DNA of 64,000 nucleotides from Variovorax paradoxus (GTDB lineage: Bacteria > Pseudomonadota > Gammaproteobacteria > Burkholderiales > Burkholderiaceae_C), in assembly GCF_902712855.1 (NCBI RefSeq), contig NZ_LR743507.1, forward strand, positions 730,001 to 794,000. Direction: 5' to 3'. The notes below the pieces were generated by a model that saw only the letters and a list, made by a program, of their open reading frames with translations, made no database searches and was not told where the DNA came from. The position numbers were made by a program, and so were the translations under genes. Each line of letters opens with the position of its first letter. Position 1 is the stretch's first letter. This document shows positions 47,204 through 55,271 of this stretch, piece after piece.

Positions 47204-47991
47204 CGCTTCTCAAGGTCGACAACCTCGGCAAATCCTTCGGCGGCGTGAAGGCGGTGGACGGCATCAGCTTCGAGCTGCCGCCCGGCGAACTGCTCGCGCT
47301 CATCGGGCCGAACGGCGCCGGCAAGTCCACCACCTTCAACATGGTCAACGGCCAGCTGAAGGCCGACCAGGGCTCCATCACGCTCGACGGCCAGGAGCTC
47401 GTGGGCCGCAGGCCGCGCGAGATCTGGCGCATGGGCGTGGGCCGCACCTTCCAGATCGCCGAGACCTTCGCCTCGCTCACCGTGGTGGAGAACGTGCAGA
47501 TGGCACTGCTGTCGCACGACCGCAAGCTGTTCTCGATGTGGCGCCGTGCGGCCGACCACGAGCGCGACGAGGCGCTGGCGCTGCTCGACCAGGTCGGCAT
47601 GAAATCGCAGGCCGACCGGCCCTGCAGCGTGCTGGCGTACGGCGACGTGAAGCGCGTGGAGCTCGCCATCGCGATGGCCAACTCGCCCAAGCTGCTCTTG
47701 ATGGACGAGCCCACCGCCGGCATGGCGCCCAAGGAGCGCAATTCGCTCATGGCGCTGACCAAGGACCTCGTCATCCAGCGCGGCATGGCCGTGCTCTTCA
47801 CCGAGCACAGCATGGACGTGGTGTTCGCCTATGCCGACCGCATGATCGTGCTGGCGCGCGGACGCCTCATCGCGCAGGGCAAGCCGCTGGAGATCCGCGA
47901 CCACCCGAAGGTGCAGGAGGTGTACTTCGGCAGCGGCAAGACCTTCGAGAAGATCGCCGAAAAGGCTGCGGCCATCGGAGAAGCCGCATGA
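47200..47991 (+). CDS. ABC transporter ATP-binding protein, LivG type
   Basis: The 263 residues hold Walker A GPNGAGKST, the signature region CSVLAYGDVKRVELAIAMA (a degenerate form of LSGGQ, as in other members of this subgroup), and Walker B LLLMDEPTAGMAPKE. The start overlaps the permease stop by 4 bp. It pairs with the LivF-type ATPase downstream. Confidence 0.9.
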   Translation: MTLLKVDNLGKSFGGVKAVDGISFELPPGELLALIGPNGAGKSTTFNMVNGQLKADQGSITLDGQELVGRRPREIWRMGVGRTFQIAETFASLTVVENVQMALLSHDRKLFSMWRRAADHERDEALALLDQVGMKSQADRPCSVLAYGDVKRVELAIAMANSPKLLLMDEPTAGMAPKERNSLMALTKDLVIQRGMAVLFTEHSMDVVFAYADRMIVLARGRLIAQGKPLEIRDHPKVQEVYFGSGKTFEKIAEKAAAIGEAA

Positions 47992-48049
47992 GCGCGGCAC
48001 CCCGCCCCCGGCAAGCCCGCACCGCGTTGCAAAGCATGGAGTCGATTCG

Positions 48050-48784
48050 ATGAGCACGCATGAACCCCTGTTGCAGGCCAAGGCGCTGTGCGCCTGGTAC
48101 GGCGCCGCGCAGATCCTGTACGACGTCGACCTCGACGTGCGCCGCGGCGAAGTCGTCGCGCTCATGGGCCGCAACGGCGCGGGCAAGTCGACCACGCTGA
48201 AGGCGCTGATCGGCATGCTTGCCAAGCGCCGCGGTGCCGTGCGTTTCCTGGGCCACGACATCTCGAAGAGCGAGCCGCACCATGCGGCGCGCCTGGGCCT
48301 TGGCTTCGTGCCCGAGGACCGCCGCGTGTTCACCGACCTCACGGTGATGGAGAACCTCGAGGTCGGCAAGCAGCCCGCGCGCCAATGGGCCGACGGAAGC
48401 GACGCGCCGCTGTGGACGCCCGAGCGCCTGTTCAAGCTGTTCCCCAACCTCGGCGAGATGCCCCACCGTCCGGGCGGTCGCATGAGCGGCGGCGAGCAGC
48501 AGATGCTCACCGTGGCACGCACGCTCATGGGCAACCCGTACCTGGTGCTGCTCGACGAGCCTTCCGAAGGCGTGGCGCCGGTGATCGTCGAGCAGATGGC
48601 CAACATGATCCTGGAGCTCAAGGCGCAGGGCGTGAGCATCCTGCTGTCGGAGCAGAACATGCATTTCGCCGAACTGGTCTCCGACCGCGCCTATGTGCTG
48701 GAGAAGGGGCAGATCCGTTATCACGCCACCATGGCCGAGCTCGCGGCCAACGACGAAGTGCGCCGCGCCTACCTCAGTGTGTGA
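48050..48784 (+). CDS. ABC transporter ATP-binding protein, LivF type
   Basis: The 244 residues have Walker A GRNGAGKST, signature MSGGEQQML and Walker B YLVLLDEPSEGVAP, with the typical end EKGQIRYHATMAEL. It completes the importer (binding protein, fused permease, two ATPases). The 58-bp gap after LivG contains no other feature. Confidence 0.9.
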   Translation: MSTHEPLLQAKALCAWYGAAQILYDVDLDVRRGEVVALMGRNGAGKSTTLKALIGMLAKRRGAVRFLGHDISKSEPHHAARLGLGFVPEDRRVFTDLTVMENLEVGKQPARQWADGSDAPLWTPERLFKLFPNLGEMPHRPGGRMSGGEQQMLTVARTLMGNPYLVLLDEPSEGVAPVIVEQMANMILELKAQGVSILLSEQNMHFAELVSDRAYVLEKGQIRYHATMAELAANDEVRRAYLSV

Positions 48785-48847
48785 GTCCCCCGGGGCGGCC
48801 GAGTTTTTGCTTACGTTCCTGTTCTTCATCAACCTGGAGTCCAAGTC

Positions 48848-49573
48848 ATGCATCGCAGAACCCTCGTGAAATCCGCCGCTGCCCTCGGGCTGGCCGGCGG
48901 CCTCGGCAGCCTCGGCTTCAACGCCTTCGCGGCAGGCAGGATCAAGCCCGGCGCCAAGGCCGCGCTGATCGTGGTCGATGTGCAGAACTGCTTTCTCGAC
49001 GGCGGCACGCTCGCGGTGAAGGGCGGCAACGAAGTCATCGCGGTCATCAACGCGCTGGCGCCCGCGTTCGAGAACATCGTGGTCACGCAGGACTGGCACA
49101 CGGCCGGCCACGCGTCGTTCGCGAGCACCTACAGCGGCAAGAAGCCCTTCGAGACCACCAAGCTCAGCTACGGCACGCAGGTGCTGTGGCCCGACCACTG
49201 CGTGCAGGGCACCGACGACGCCGCGCTCGGCAAGGACCTGAAGGTGCCGACCGCGCAGCTCGTCATCCGCAAGGGCTTCCACAAGGACATGGACAGCTAC
49301 TCGGCCTTCGAGGAAGCCGACCACAAGACGGCCACCGGGCTGGCCGGCTACCTGAAAGCGCGCGGCATCAAGACGGTGTTCGTCACCGGCCTGGCCACCG
49401 ACTTCTGCGTGGCCTGGACCGCCATGGACGCGCGCAAGGCGGGCTTCGAGGCCTACGTGATCGAGGACGCCACGCGCGGCATCGACCTCAACGGCTCGCT
49501 CGCCGCCGCATGGAAGCAGATGCAGGCCAAGGGCGTCAAGCGCATCCAGTCCGCCGACATCCAGGCCGCCTGA
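48848..49573 (+). CDS. pncA: Nicotinamidase with twin-arginine signal peptide
   Basis: The enzyme hydrolyses nicotinamide to nicotinate and ammonia. The 241-residue isochorismatase-fold protein has catalytic Asp44 (LIVVDVQNCF), the metal site DWHTAGH (Asp82, His84, His88), the substrate region LWPDHCVQGTDDA and the nucleophile cysteine in GLATDFCVAWT. The N-terminus MHRRTLVKSAAALGLAGGLGSLGFNAFA looks like a Tat signal, unusual for PncA, which is normally cytoplasmic. This places the reaction in the periplasm, ahead of the importer. Position between livF and nicAB supports a catabolic role. Confidence 0.87.
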   Translation: MHRRTLVKSAAALGLAGGLGSLGFNAFAAGRIKPGAKAALIVVDVQNCFLDGGTLAVKGGNEVIAVINALAPAFENIVVTQDWHTAGHASFASTYSGKKPFETTKLSYGTQVLWPDHCVQGTDDAALGKDLKVPTAQLVIRKGFHKDMDSYSAFEEADHKTATGLAGYLKARGIKTVFVTGLATDFCVAWTAMDARKAGFEAYVIEDATRGIDLNGSLAAAWKQMQAKGVKRIQSADIQAA

Positions 49574-49628
49574 ACGGCGCCCGGCACCGCGCGACGAACA
49601 TCGTCAACAACCACGAGATACACGACGC

Positions 49629-50798
49629 ATGAAGCTTTCGATTTCCAGGCGTGCCATGGTGGCAGGCGGCGCGGCCCTGGCCTTCGGGCCCGGCCTGCTG
49701 AGGCAGGCCCGCGCGGACAACGGCACGAACGGGGTGAGCGACACCGCGATCCGCATCGGGCAGTCGGCCGTGTTCAGCGGTCCGGCCAAGGACTTCGGCG
49801 TCGACTACCGCGCGGGAATCAAGCTCTACCTCGACCGCGTCAACAAGGCGGGCGGCATCTACGGCCGCAAGATCGAACTCGTCACCTACGACGACGCCTA
49901 CGACCCCGCGAAGACCGCGGTCAACACCGCGAAGCTGATCGACGAGGACAAGGTCTTCGCGCTCACCGGCTACGTGGCCACGGGCAACCTCGCGGCTGCC
50001 ATGCCGCTGGCCGAGAAGGCGGGCGTGCCGATGTTCGCGCCGCTGGTGGGCACCAGCTCGTTCCGCACCAAGACCAACCGCTACCTGTTCCACGTGCGCG
50101 CGGGCTACGACCTGGAACTGCGCAAGATCATCAGCCACCTGTCGACCATCGGCATCCAGTCGATCGCGGTGGTCTACCAGGACAGCGCCTTCGGCAAGTC
50201 GAACCTCGCCACCTGCGAGGAGCTCGCGGCCGACTACAAGGTGAAGGTGCTCAAGACCTTTCCGCTCGCCATCGCCGCGGAAGACGCGAAGCAGGTCGTC
50301 ACCGGCCTCGCCGAAGCCAAGCCCGGGGCGGTCGTGATGATCATGGCCGGGCGCATGGTCGAGGTGTTCATGCGCGACTACCGCGCCAATGCAGTGGGCG
50401 CGCCGCTGTACACGCTGTCGGTGGGCATCACCGACGCGGCAGGTTCCGCCAAGCGGCTCGACGGCAAGCTCGCGGGACTGGTCACGGCCAGCATCGTGCC
50501 GCCGCCGCAGGCCCAGCGCGTGCCCATCGTGGCCGACTACCAGCGCGACCGTGCCGAGTTCGGCGAGAAGATCGACAGCTACACCGCACTCGAGGGCTAC
50601 ATCGTCGCGCGCGTCATGGTCGAAGGCCTGCGGCGCGGCGGCAAGGCGCTCACGCGCGACAGCTTCATCGCGGGGCTCGAAAGCATCGGAAGCACGCGCA
50701 TGGGCGACTTCCCCATCGAGTACAGCGCGAAGAACCACAACGGATCGACCTTCGTCGACCTGGAGATGTACACCCGTGACGGCCAGTTGCGGCGCTGA
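49629..50798 (+). CDS. Second branched-chain-type ABC substrate-binding protein
   Basis: The 389-residue LivK-type protein has an N-terminal signal with a twin-arginine-like SRRAMVAGGAALAFGPGLL. Body segments include AIRIGQSAVFSGPAKDFGVDYRAGIKLYLDRVNKAGGIYGRKIELVTYDDAYDPAKTA. It is distinct from the protein at 43918, so the one permease/ATPase set may serve two binding proteins with different pyridine cargo. Its 3' end overlaps nicA by 23 bp. Confidence 0.87.
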   Translation: MKLSISRRAMVAGGAALAFGPGLLRQARADNGTNGVSDTAIRIGQSAVFSGPAKDFGVDYRAGIKLYLDRVNKAGGIYGRKIELVTYDDAYDPAKTAVNTAKLIDEDKVFALTGYVATGNLAAAMPLAEKAGVPMFAPLVGTSSFRTKTNRYLFHVRAGYDLELRKIISHLSTIGIQSIAVVYQDSAFGKSNLATCEELAADYKVKVLKTFPLAIAAEDAKQVVTGLAEAKPGAVVMIMAGRMVEVFMRDYRANAVGAPLYTLSVGITDAAGSAKRLDGKLAGLVTASIVPPPQAQRVPIVADYQRDRAEFGEKIDSYTALEGYIVARVMVEGLRRGGKALTRDSFIAGLESIGSTRMGDFPIEYSAKNHNGSTFVDLEMYTRDGQLRR

Positions 50799-51276
50799 GC
50801 CGCTGCACCTGCAAGTCAACGGCCAGGCGCAATCGTTCGAGGGCGTGCCGCGCGAGGCGACGCTGCTGCATCTGCTGCGCAACGACCTGGGGCTGAACGG
50901 CCCCAAGTACGGCTGCGGGCTCGGGCAGTGCGGCGCCTGCACCGTGCATGTCGACGGCGTGGCGGCGCGCGCGTGCGTGATCCCTGCGCACGGCGTGGCG
51001 GGCCGCGCCATCACCACGCTCGAAGGGCTCGGTGCGCGCGGCGGCTGGCACCCCGTGCAGGCCGCATTCGAGGACGCGCAGGCCGCGCAGTGCGGCTACT
51101 GCCTCAACGGCATGGTGATGCAGGCAGCGGCACTGCTCGCGCGCGATCCGGGCGCGACCGAAGCGCGCATCCGCGCGGAACTGTCGGCCAACCTGTGCCG
51201 TTGCGGCACGCACATCGAGATCCTCGACGCCGTGCAGCGCGCGGCGGTGCGCATGCGCGCAGAGGTGAAACAGTGA
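50776..51276 (+). CDS. nicA: Nicotinate dehydrogenase small subunit, [2Fe-2S] protein
   Basis: NicA passes electrons from the molybdenum site of NicB during hydroxylation of nicotinate to 6-hydroxynicotinate. The 166 residues contain the plant-type cluster motif YGCGLGQCGACTVHVDG (C47, C52, C55) and the second cluster motif QCGYCLNGM ... CRCG. This is the CoxS/xanthine-dehydrogenase small-subunit architecture. I chose GTG 50776 because GGAG lies 10 bases upstream and no ATG fits; it overlaps the previous gene. Residue numbers depend on that start. Confidence 0.88.
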   Translation: MTASCGAEPLHLQVNGQAQSFEGVPREATLLHLLRNDLGLNGPKYGCGLGQCGACTVHVDGVAARACVIPAHGVAGRAITTLEGLGARGGWHPVQAAFEDAQAAQCGYCLNGMVMQAAALLARDPGATEARIRAELSANLCRCGTHIEILDAVQRAAVRMRAEVKQ

Positions 51277-51289
51277 GTGGCCGGACCTG

Positions 51290-51408
51290 CACCCTCTCCC
51301 GCTCGCGGGGGAGGGTTGGGGTGAGGGCAGGGGCCTTCGCGCAAGCACAGCCTTCGCAAGTGCCGCGTGTCCTCACCCCCGCCCTCTTCCCCAGGGGCGA
51401 GGGCGCAA
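51290..51408. repeat. GC-rich inverted repeat (family C) between nicA and nicB
   Basis: CCCTCTCCCGCTCGCGGGGG and GGTTGGGGTGAGGGCAGGGG on the left face CCTCACCCCCGCCCTC and CCCCAGGGGCGAGGG on the right, so the whole 120-bp spacer can fold into a long hairpin. The style CCCTCTCCC...GGGTGAGGG is common in intergenic repeats of Burkholderiales. The right arm ends about 7 bp before the nicB start and probably supplies its ribosome site. Confidence 0.75.
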
Positions 51409-51412
51409 AGCC

Positions 51413-54400
51413 ATGACCCGCCGCGCCGACCTTCCGCAGACCCGCGCCGAGTTCCTCTCGGCCGACGGCGTGCTGCTCGTCGTGCGCGAGGCGCCGCCCG
51501 CGCCGCCGCCCGCCAAGGGCCAGCCTGCGCTGGTCGCGGGCAATCCGATCGAGGGCGACGAGATCCTGCTGGCCGTGTGGGACGACGGCAGCGCCTCCGC
51601 GCTCAACGGCCATGTCGACCTGGGCACCGGCATCCAGACCGCGCTGGGCCAGATCGTGGCCGAGGAGCTCGACCTCGGCATGCCCTGCGTGCGCATGATG
51701 CTCGGCGATACCGCGCGCGCCCCCAACCAGGGCGCGACCATCGCGAGCGCATCGATCCAGATCCATTCGCAGCCGTTGCGCCTGGCCGCGGCGCAGGCGC
51801 GCGCATGGCTGCTCGCGCGCGCCGCCGGGCGGCTCGGCGTGGCGGCCGATGCGCTGCAGGTGCGCAACGGCGTGGTGCGCGTGGCCGAGGCGCCGGACCG
51901 CCACGTCGGCTACGGCGAACTCGTCGCCGGCCAGCGCACCGTGCTGCGGCTCGATCCGAAGACGCAGCCGAAGGACCCCGCCGACTATCGCGTGGTCGGC
52001 ACGCGGCAGGCGCGCGTGGACATCCCGGCCAAGCTCGCGGGCGAGCTCGTCTTCGTGCACGACATGCGCGTGCCCGGCATGCTGCACGGCCGCGTGGTGC
52101 GCCCGCCCTACGCAGGCGCGGACCATGGCGAGTTCATCGGCAACACGCTCGAGGCGGTCGACGAGTCGTCGATTGCGCACATTCCCGGCATCCGTGCCGT
52201 GGTTGTCATCCGCGACTTCGTCGGCATCGTCGCGGAGCGCGAGGAACACGCCGAGCAGGCGCTGCGCGAGTTGCGCGTCACCTGGAAAGCGTGGCCCGGC
52301 ATGCCCGACCTGGGCGACGTCGCACAGGCCCTGCGCGACAACCCCTCGACGCAGCGCCTGCTGGTCGACGAAGGCGACGTGGACGGCGCCATCGCCGCGG
52401 CCGCGCAGCCGATGCAGCGCACCTACGTGTGGCCGTACCAGATGCATGCGTCCATCGGCCCGTCGTGCGCCCTGGCCGAATGGCAGCCCGACGACGGCAG
52501 CGGCATGCAGCTGCGCTGCTGGGCCGGCTCGCAGAACCCGCACGTGCTGCGCGCCGATCTCGCAAAGCTCATGGGCGTGGAAGACGTGCAGGTCGACGTG
52601 GTCCGCATGGAAGCCGCCGGCTGCTATGGCCGCAACTGCGCCGACGACGTGGCGGCCGACGCGGCGCTGCTCGCGCGTGCCGTCGGCGCGCCGGTGCGCG
52701 TGCAGCTCACGCGCGAACAGGAACACGCGTGGGAGCCCAAGGGCACCGCGCAGCTCATGGAGATCGACGGCGGCCTGATGGCCGACGGCCGCGTCGCGGC
52801 CTACGACTTCGAGACTTCCTATCCGTCGAACGGCGCGCCCACGCTGGCGCTGCTGCTCACGCGCACCATCGAGCCGGTGGCGCAGGCCTACGAGATGGGC
52901 GACCGCACCGCGCGTCCGCCCTACAGCTACGACAACCTGCGCGTGAAGGTGAACGACATGGCACCGATCGTGCGCGCCTCGTGGCTGCGCGGCGTGTCGG
53001 CGCTGCCGAGTTCGTTCGCGCACGAGTCGTACATCGACGAGCTGGCCACGGCCGCGGGCGTCGACCCGGTCCAGTTCCGCCTGCAGCACCTGGAAGACCC
53101 GCGCGCCATCGAGCTGGTGCAGGCCACCGCGCAGAAGGCCGGCTGGCGCATGCGCACCGGGCCGCAGGAGAACGCCAACGGCGGTCTCGGCAAAGGCGGC
53201 GACATCCTCTTCGGCCAGGGCTTCGCCTATGCGCGCTACATCCACAGCAAGTGGCCGGGCTTCGGCGCTGCATGGGCCGCGTGGGTGGCCGACGTCGAGG
53301 TCAACCGCAAGACCGGCGAGGTGCATGTGCGCCGCGTGGTGGTCGGGCACGACGCGGGCCTGCTGGTCAATCCGGCGGGTGTCGAGCACCAGGTGCACGG
53401 CAACGTGATCCAGACCACCAGCCGCGCGCTGAAGGAGCGCGTGCAGTTCGCGCCGCAGCAGCGGCAGGGCGAAGCGTCCGGCGGCGCGCAGTTGCCGGGC
53501 GTGCTGCCTTCGGGCGTGGTCGCGAGCCGCGAGTGGGGCAGCTACCCGATCATCAATTTCCGCGAAGTGCCGGTGATCGAGGTGATGCACATGCCGCGGC
53601 CCGGCGAGCCGTCGCTGGGCGCGGGCGAGTCCTCGTCGGTGCCGGGCACCGCGGCCATCGCGAACGCGATCTTCGATGCGACGGGTGTGCGCTTCAGGTC
53701 GCCGCCGTTCACGCCGGAGACGGTGCTGGCGGAGATGAACCGGGCGTTTCTTCCACCGCCGCCGGGAGAGGGCGGGGGTGGGGGCGAGCGGCGTTTGAAT
53801 GGTGACGCTGCCGTGCCCCCATCCCAACCTTCCCCCAGAGGGGGAAGGAGCAATATCGATGCGCCCTGGCCGACGCGCAAGGGTCTGTGGGCCACGGGCG
53901 CAGCCCTTGTCATCGGCGGCATCGGCGTCATCGCAGGCCTGCTCGGCTGGCGATCGGCCATCGCGCCGGTGTCGCTCACCGCGCCGGTCTACAGCCAGGC
54001 CACCATCGAACGCGGCCGCGTGCTCGCCGCGGTCGGCGACTGCGCGGTGTGCCACACCGCACCCGGCGGCGCACCCAACGCGGGTGGCCGCGCGATGGAC
54101 ACGCCCTTCGGCACGCTCTACACGACCAATCTCACGCCCGATGCCGAGACGGGCCTGGGCCGCTGGTCGTTCAGCGCGTTCCAGCGCGCGATGCGGGAAG
54201 GCGTCTCGCGCGACGGCCACTACCTGTACCCCGCCTTCCCGTACACCGCATTCGCGAAGACCAGCGACGACGACCTGCAGGCGCTCTACGCGTACTTCAT
54301 GTCGATGCCCGCCGTGCGCGCGGAAACGCCGAAGTCGCAGCTGAAGTTTCCGTTCAGCATCCGCCCGCTGATGGCCGGATGGAACGCGCTCTTCCACGAC

Positions 54401-55168
54401 CCCGCGCCGCTGCAACCCGTGGCCACGCAGAGTGCCGAATGGAACCGCGGCGCGTACCTCGTCAACGGCCTGGGCCATTGCGGCGCATGCCACACGCCGC
54501 GCAACGCGCTCGGCGCGGAGCAGGGCGGCGAGGCCTTCCTTTCGGGCGCGATGGTCGACGGCTGGGAAGCGCCCGCGCTCACGCAGCTGTCGAAGTCGGC
54601 GGCGCCGTGGGATGCCGACGAGCTCTATCGTTACCTGCGGCACGGCCACACGCAGCGCCATGGCATCGCCGGCGGGCCGATGGCCGAGGTCGTGCGCGAG
54701 ATGCAGCAGGTGTCCGACGACGACGTGCGCGCCATCGCCACCTACCTCGGCTCGTTCAACCCCGCGCCGGTTGCCGAACCGAAGGCCGTCGCGCAGGAGG
54801 CGGTCGACAACGCCGCGCGCACACAGGGCCGGTTGCTCGGCCCCGCGCAGCGCATGTTCGACAGCGCGTGCGCCGCCTGCCATCACGACGGCAACGGCCC
54901 CACGCTGCTGGGCGTGAACACGCCGCTCGCGCTCAACAGCAACCTCACGAGCGCGAAGCCCGACAACCTGCTGCGCACCATCCTCGACGGCGTGCGCGAG
55001 CCCGCCACGCGCGACATCGGCTTCATGCCGGCGTTCCGCGACGTGCTCGACGACCGGCAGATCGCCGAGCTCGCAGGCTACATGCGCGCGCGATTCGCGC
55101 CGCAGGAACCGGCGTGGAACGACCTGCCCGCCGAAGTGGCGCGCGTGCGGGCCGCACCGGGGCACTGA
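51413..55168 (+). CDS. nicB: Nicotinate dehydrogenase large subunit, molybdopterin and tri-heme cytochrome c
   Basis: NicB hydroxylates nicotinate at C6 and passes electrons to the respiratory chain. The 1251 residues comprise a xanthine-dehydrogenase-type molybdopterin region (about 1-780; GHVDLGTGIQTALGQIVAEEL, GAGESSSVPGTAAIANAIFDATGVRF). A Pro/Gly-rich linker (about 780-817) and a transmembrane helix (ATGAALVIGGIGVIAGLLGW, about 826-846) follow. The cytochrome c region has three CxxCH hemes (CAVCH near 877, CGACH near 1023, CAACH near 1152). The molybdenum part would be cytoplasmic and the hemes periplasmic. Order and heme count agree with NicB of Pseudomonas putida. The linker is encoded by a family-B repeat. 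Confidence 0.92.
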   Translation: MTRRADLPQTRAEFLSADGVLLVVREAPPAPPPAKGQPALVAGNPIEGDEILLAVWDDGSASALNGHVDLGTGIQTALGQIVAEELDLGMPCVRMMLGDTARAPNQGATIASASIQIHSQPLRLAAAQARAWLLARAAGRLGVAADALQVRNGVVRVAEAPDRHVGYGELVAGQRTVLRLDPKTQPKDPADYRVVGTRQARVDIPAKLAGELVFVHDMRVPGMLHGRVVRPPYAGADHGEFIGNTLEAVDESSIAHIPGIRAVVVIRDFVGIVAEREEHAEQALRELRVTWKAWPGMPDLGDVAQALRDNPSTQRLLVDEGDVDGAIAAAAQPMQRTYVWPYQMHASIGPSCALAEWQPDDGSGMQLRCWAGSQNPHVLRADLAKLMGVEDVQVDVVRMEAAGCYGRNCADDVAADAALLARAVGAPVRVQLTREQEHAWEPKGTAQLMEIDGGLMADGRVAAYDFETSYPSNGAPTLALLLTRTIEPVAQAYEMGDRTARPPYSYDNLRVKVNDMAPIVRASWLRGVSALPSSFAHESYIDELATAAGVDPVQFRLQHLEDPRAIELVQATAQKAGWRMRTGPQENANGGLGKGGDILFGQGFAYARYIHSKWPGFGAAWAAWVADVEVNRKTGEVHVRRVVVGHDAGLLVNPAGVEHQVHGNVIQTTSRALKERVQFAPQQRQGEASGGAQLPGVLPSGVVASREWGSYPIINFREVPVIEVMHMPRPGEPSLGAGESSSVPGTAAIANAIFDATGVRFRSPPFTPETVLAEMNRAFLPPPPGEGGGGGERRLNGDAAVPPSQPSPRGGRSNIDAPWPTRKGLWATGAALVIGGIGVIAGLLGWRSAIAPVSLTAPVYSQATIERGRVLAAVGDCAVCHTAPGGAPNAGGRAMDTPFGTLYTTNLTPDAETGLGRWSFSAFQRAMREGVSRDGHYLYPAFPYTAFAKTSDDDLQALYAYFMSMPAVRAETPKSQLKFPFSIRPLMAGWNALFHDPAPLQPVATQSAEWNRGAYLVNGLGHCGACHTPRNALGAEQGGEAFLSGAMVDGWEAPALTQLSKSAAPWDADELYRYLRHGHTQRHGIAGGPMAEVVREMQQVSDDDVRAIATYLGSFNPAPVAEPKAVAQEAVDNAARTQGRLLGPAQRMFDSACAACHHDGNGPTLLGVNTPLALNSNLTSAKPDNLLRTILDGVREPATRDIGFMPAFRDVLDDRQIAELAGYMRARFAPQEPAWNDLPAEVARVRAAPGH
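53751..53851 (+). repeat. Family-B repeat in frame inside nicB
   Basis: The segment has a 5' arm CCGCCGGGAGAGGGCGGGGG and a 3' arm CCCCCATCCCAACCTTCCCC followed by AGAGGGGGAAGGAGC. The 3' part is nearly identical to the intergenic repeat before hutD (about 22231-22268). Here it is translated as a Pro/Gly-rich linker between the molybdenum and heme domains and contains no stop in that frame. Confidence 0.8.
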
Positions 55169-55174
55169 CGGGAA

Positions 55175-55207
55175 GCCCGGACCCCGAAAGAAGGGGCCTG
55201 GCCGGGC
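55175..55207 (+). terminator. Hairpin after nicB, possible terminator
   Basis: GCCCGG with CCGGGC and inner CCCC/GGGG form a strong stem starting 6 bp after the nicB stop. No T-run follows, so it may stop transcription only with Rho or protect the 3' end. Confidence 0.4.
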
Positions 55208-55271
55208 ACGCGCGCGGATGCGCCGCTACGATGCGCCGTAGCGAAGTACACATCCACGGAGACATCCCGCC

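Noticed and set aside
51104..55165. 1353-codon open frame antisense to nicB
   Set aside because: It mirrors nicB codon bias and has no recognisable motif. nicB itself shows clear molybdopterin and heme motifs in the sense direction.
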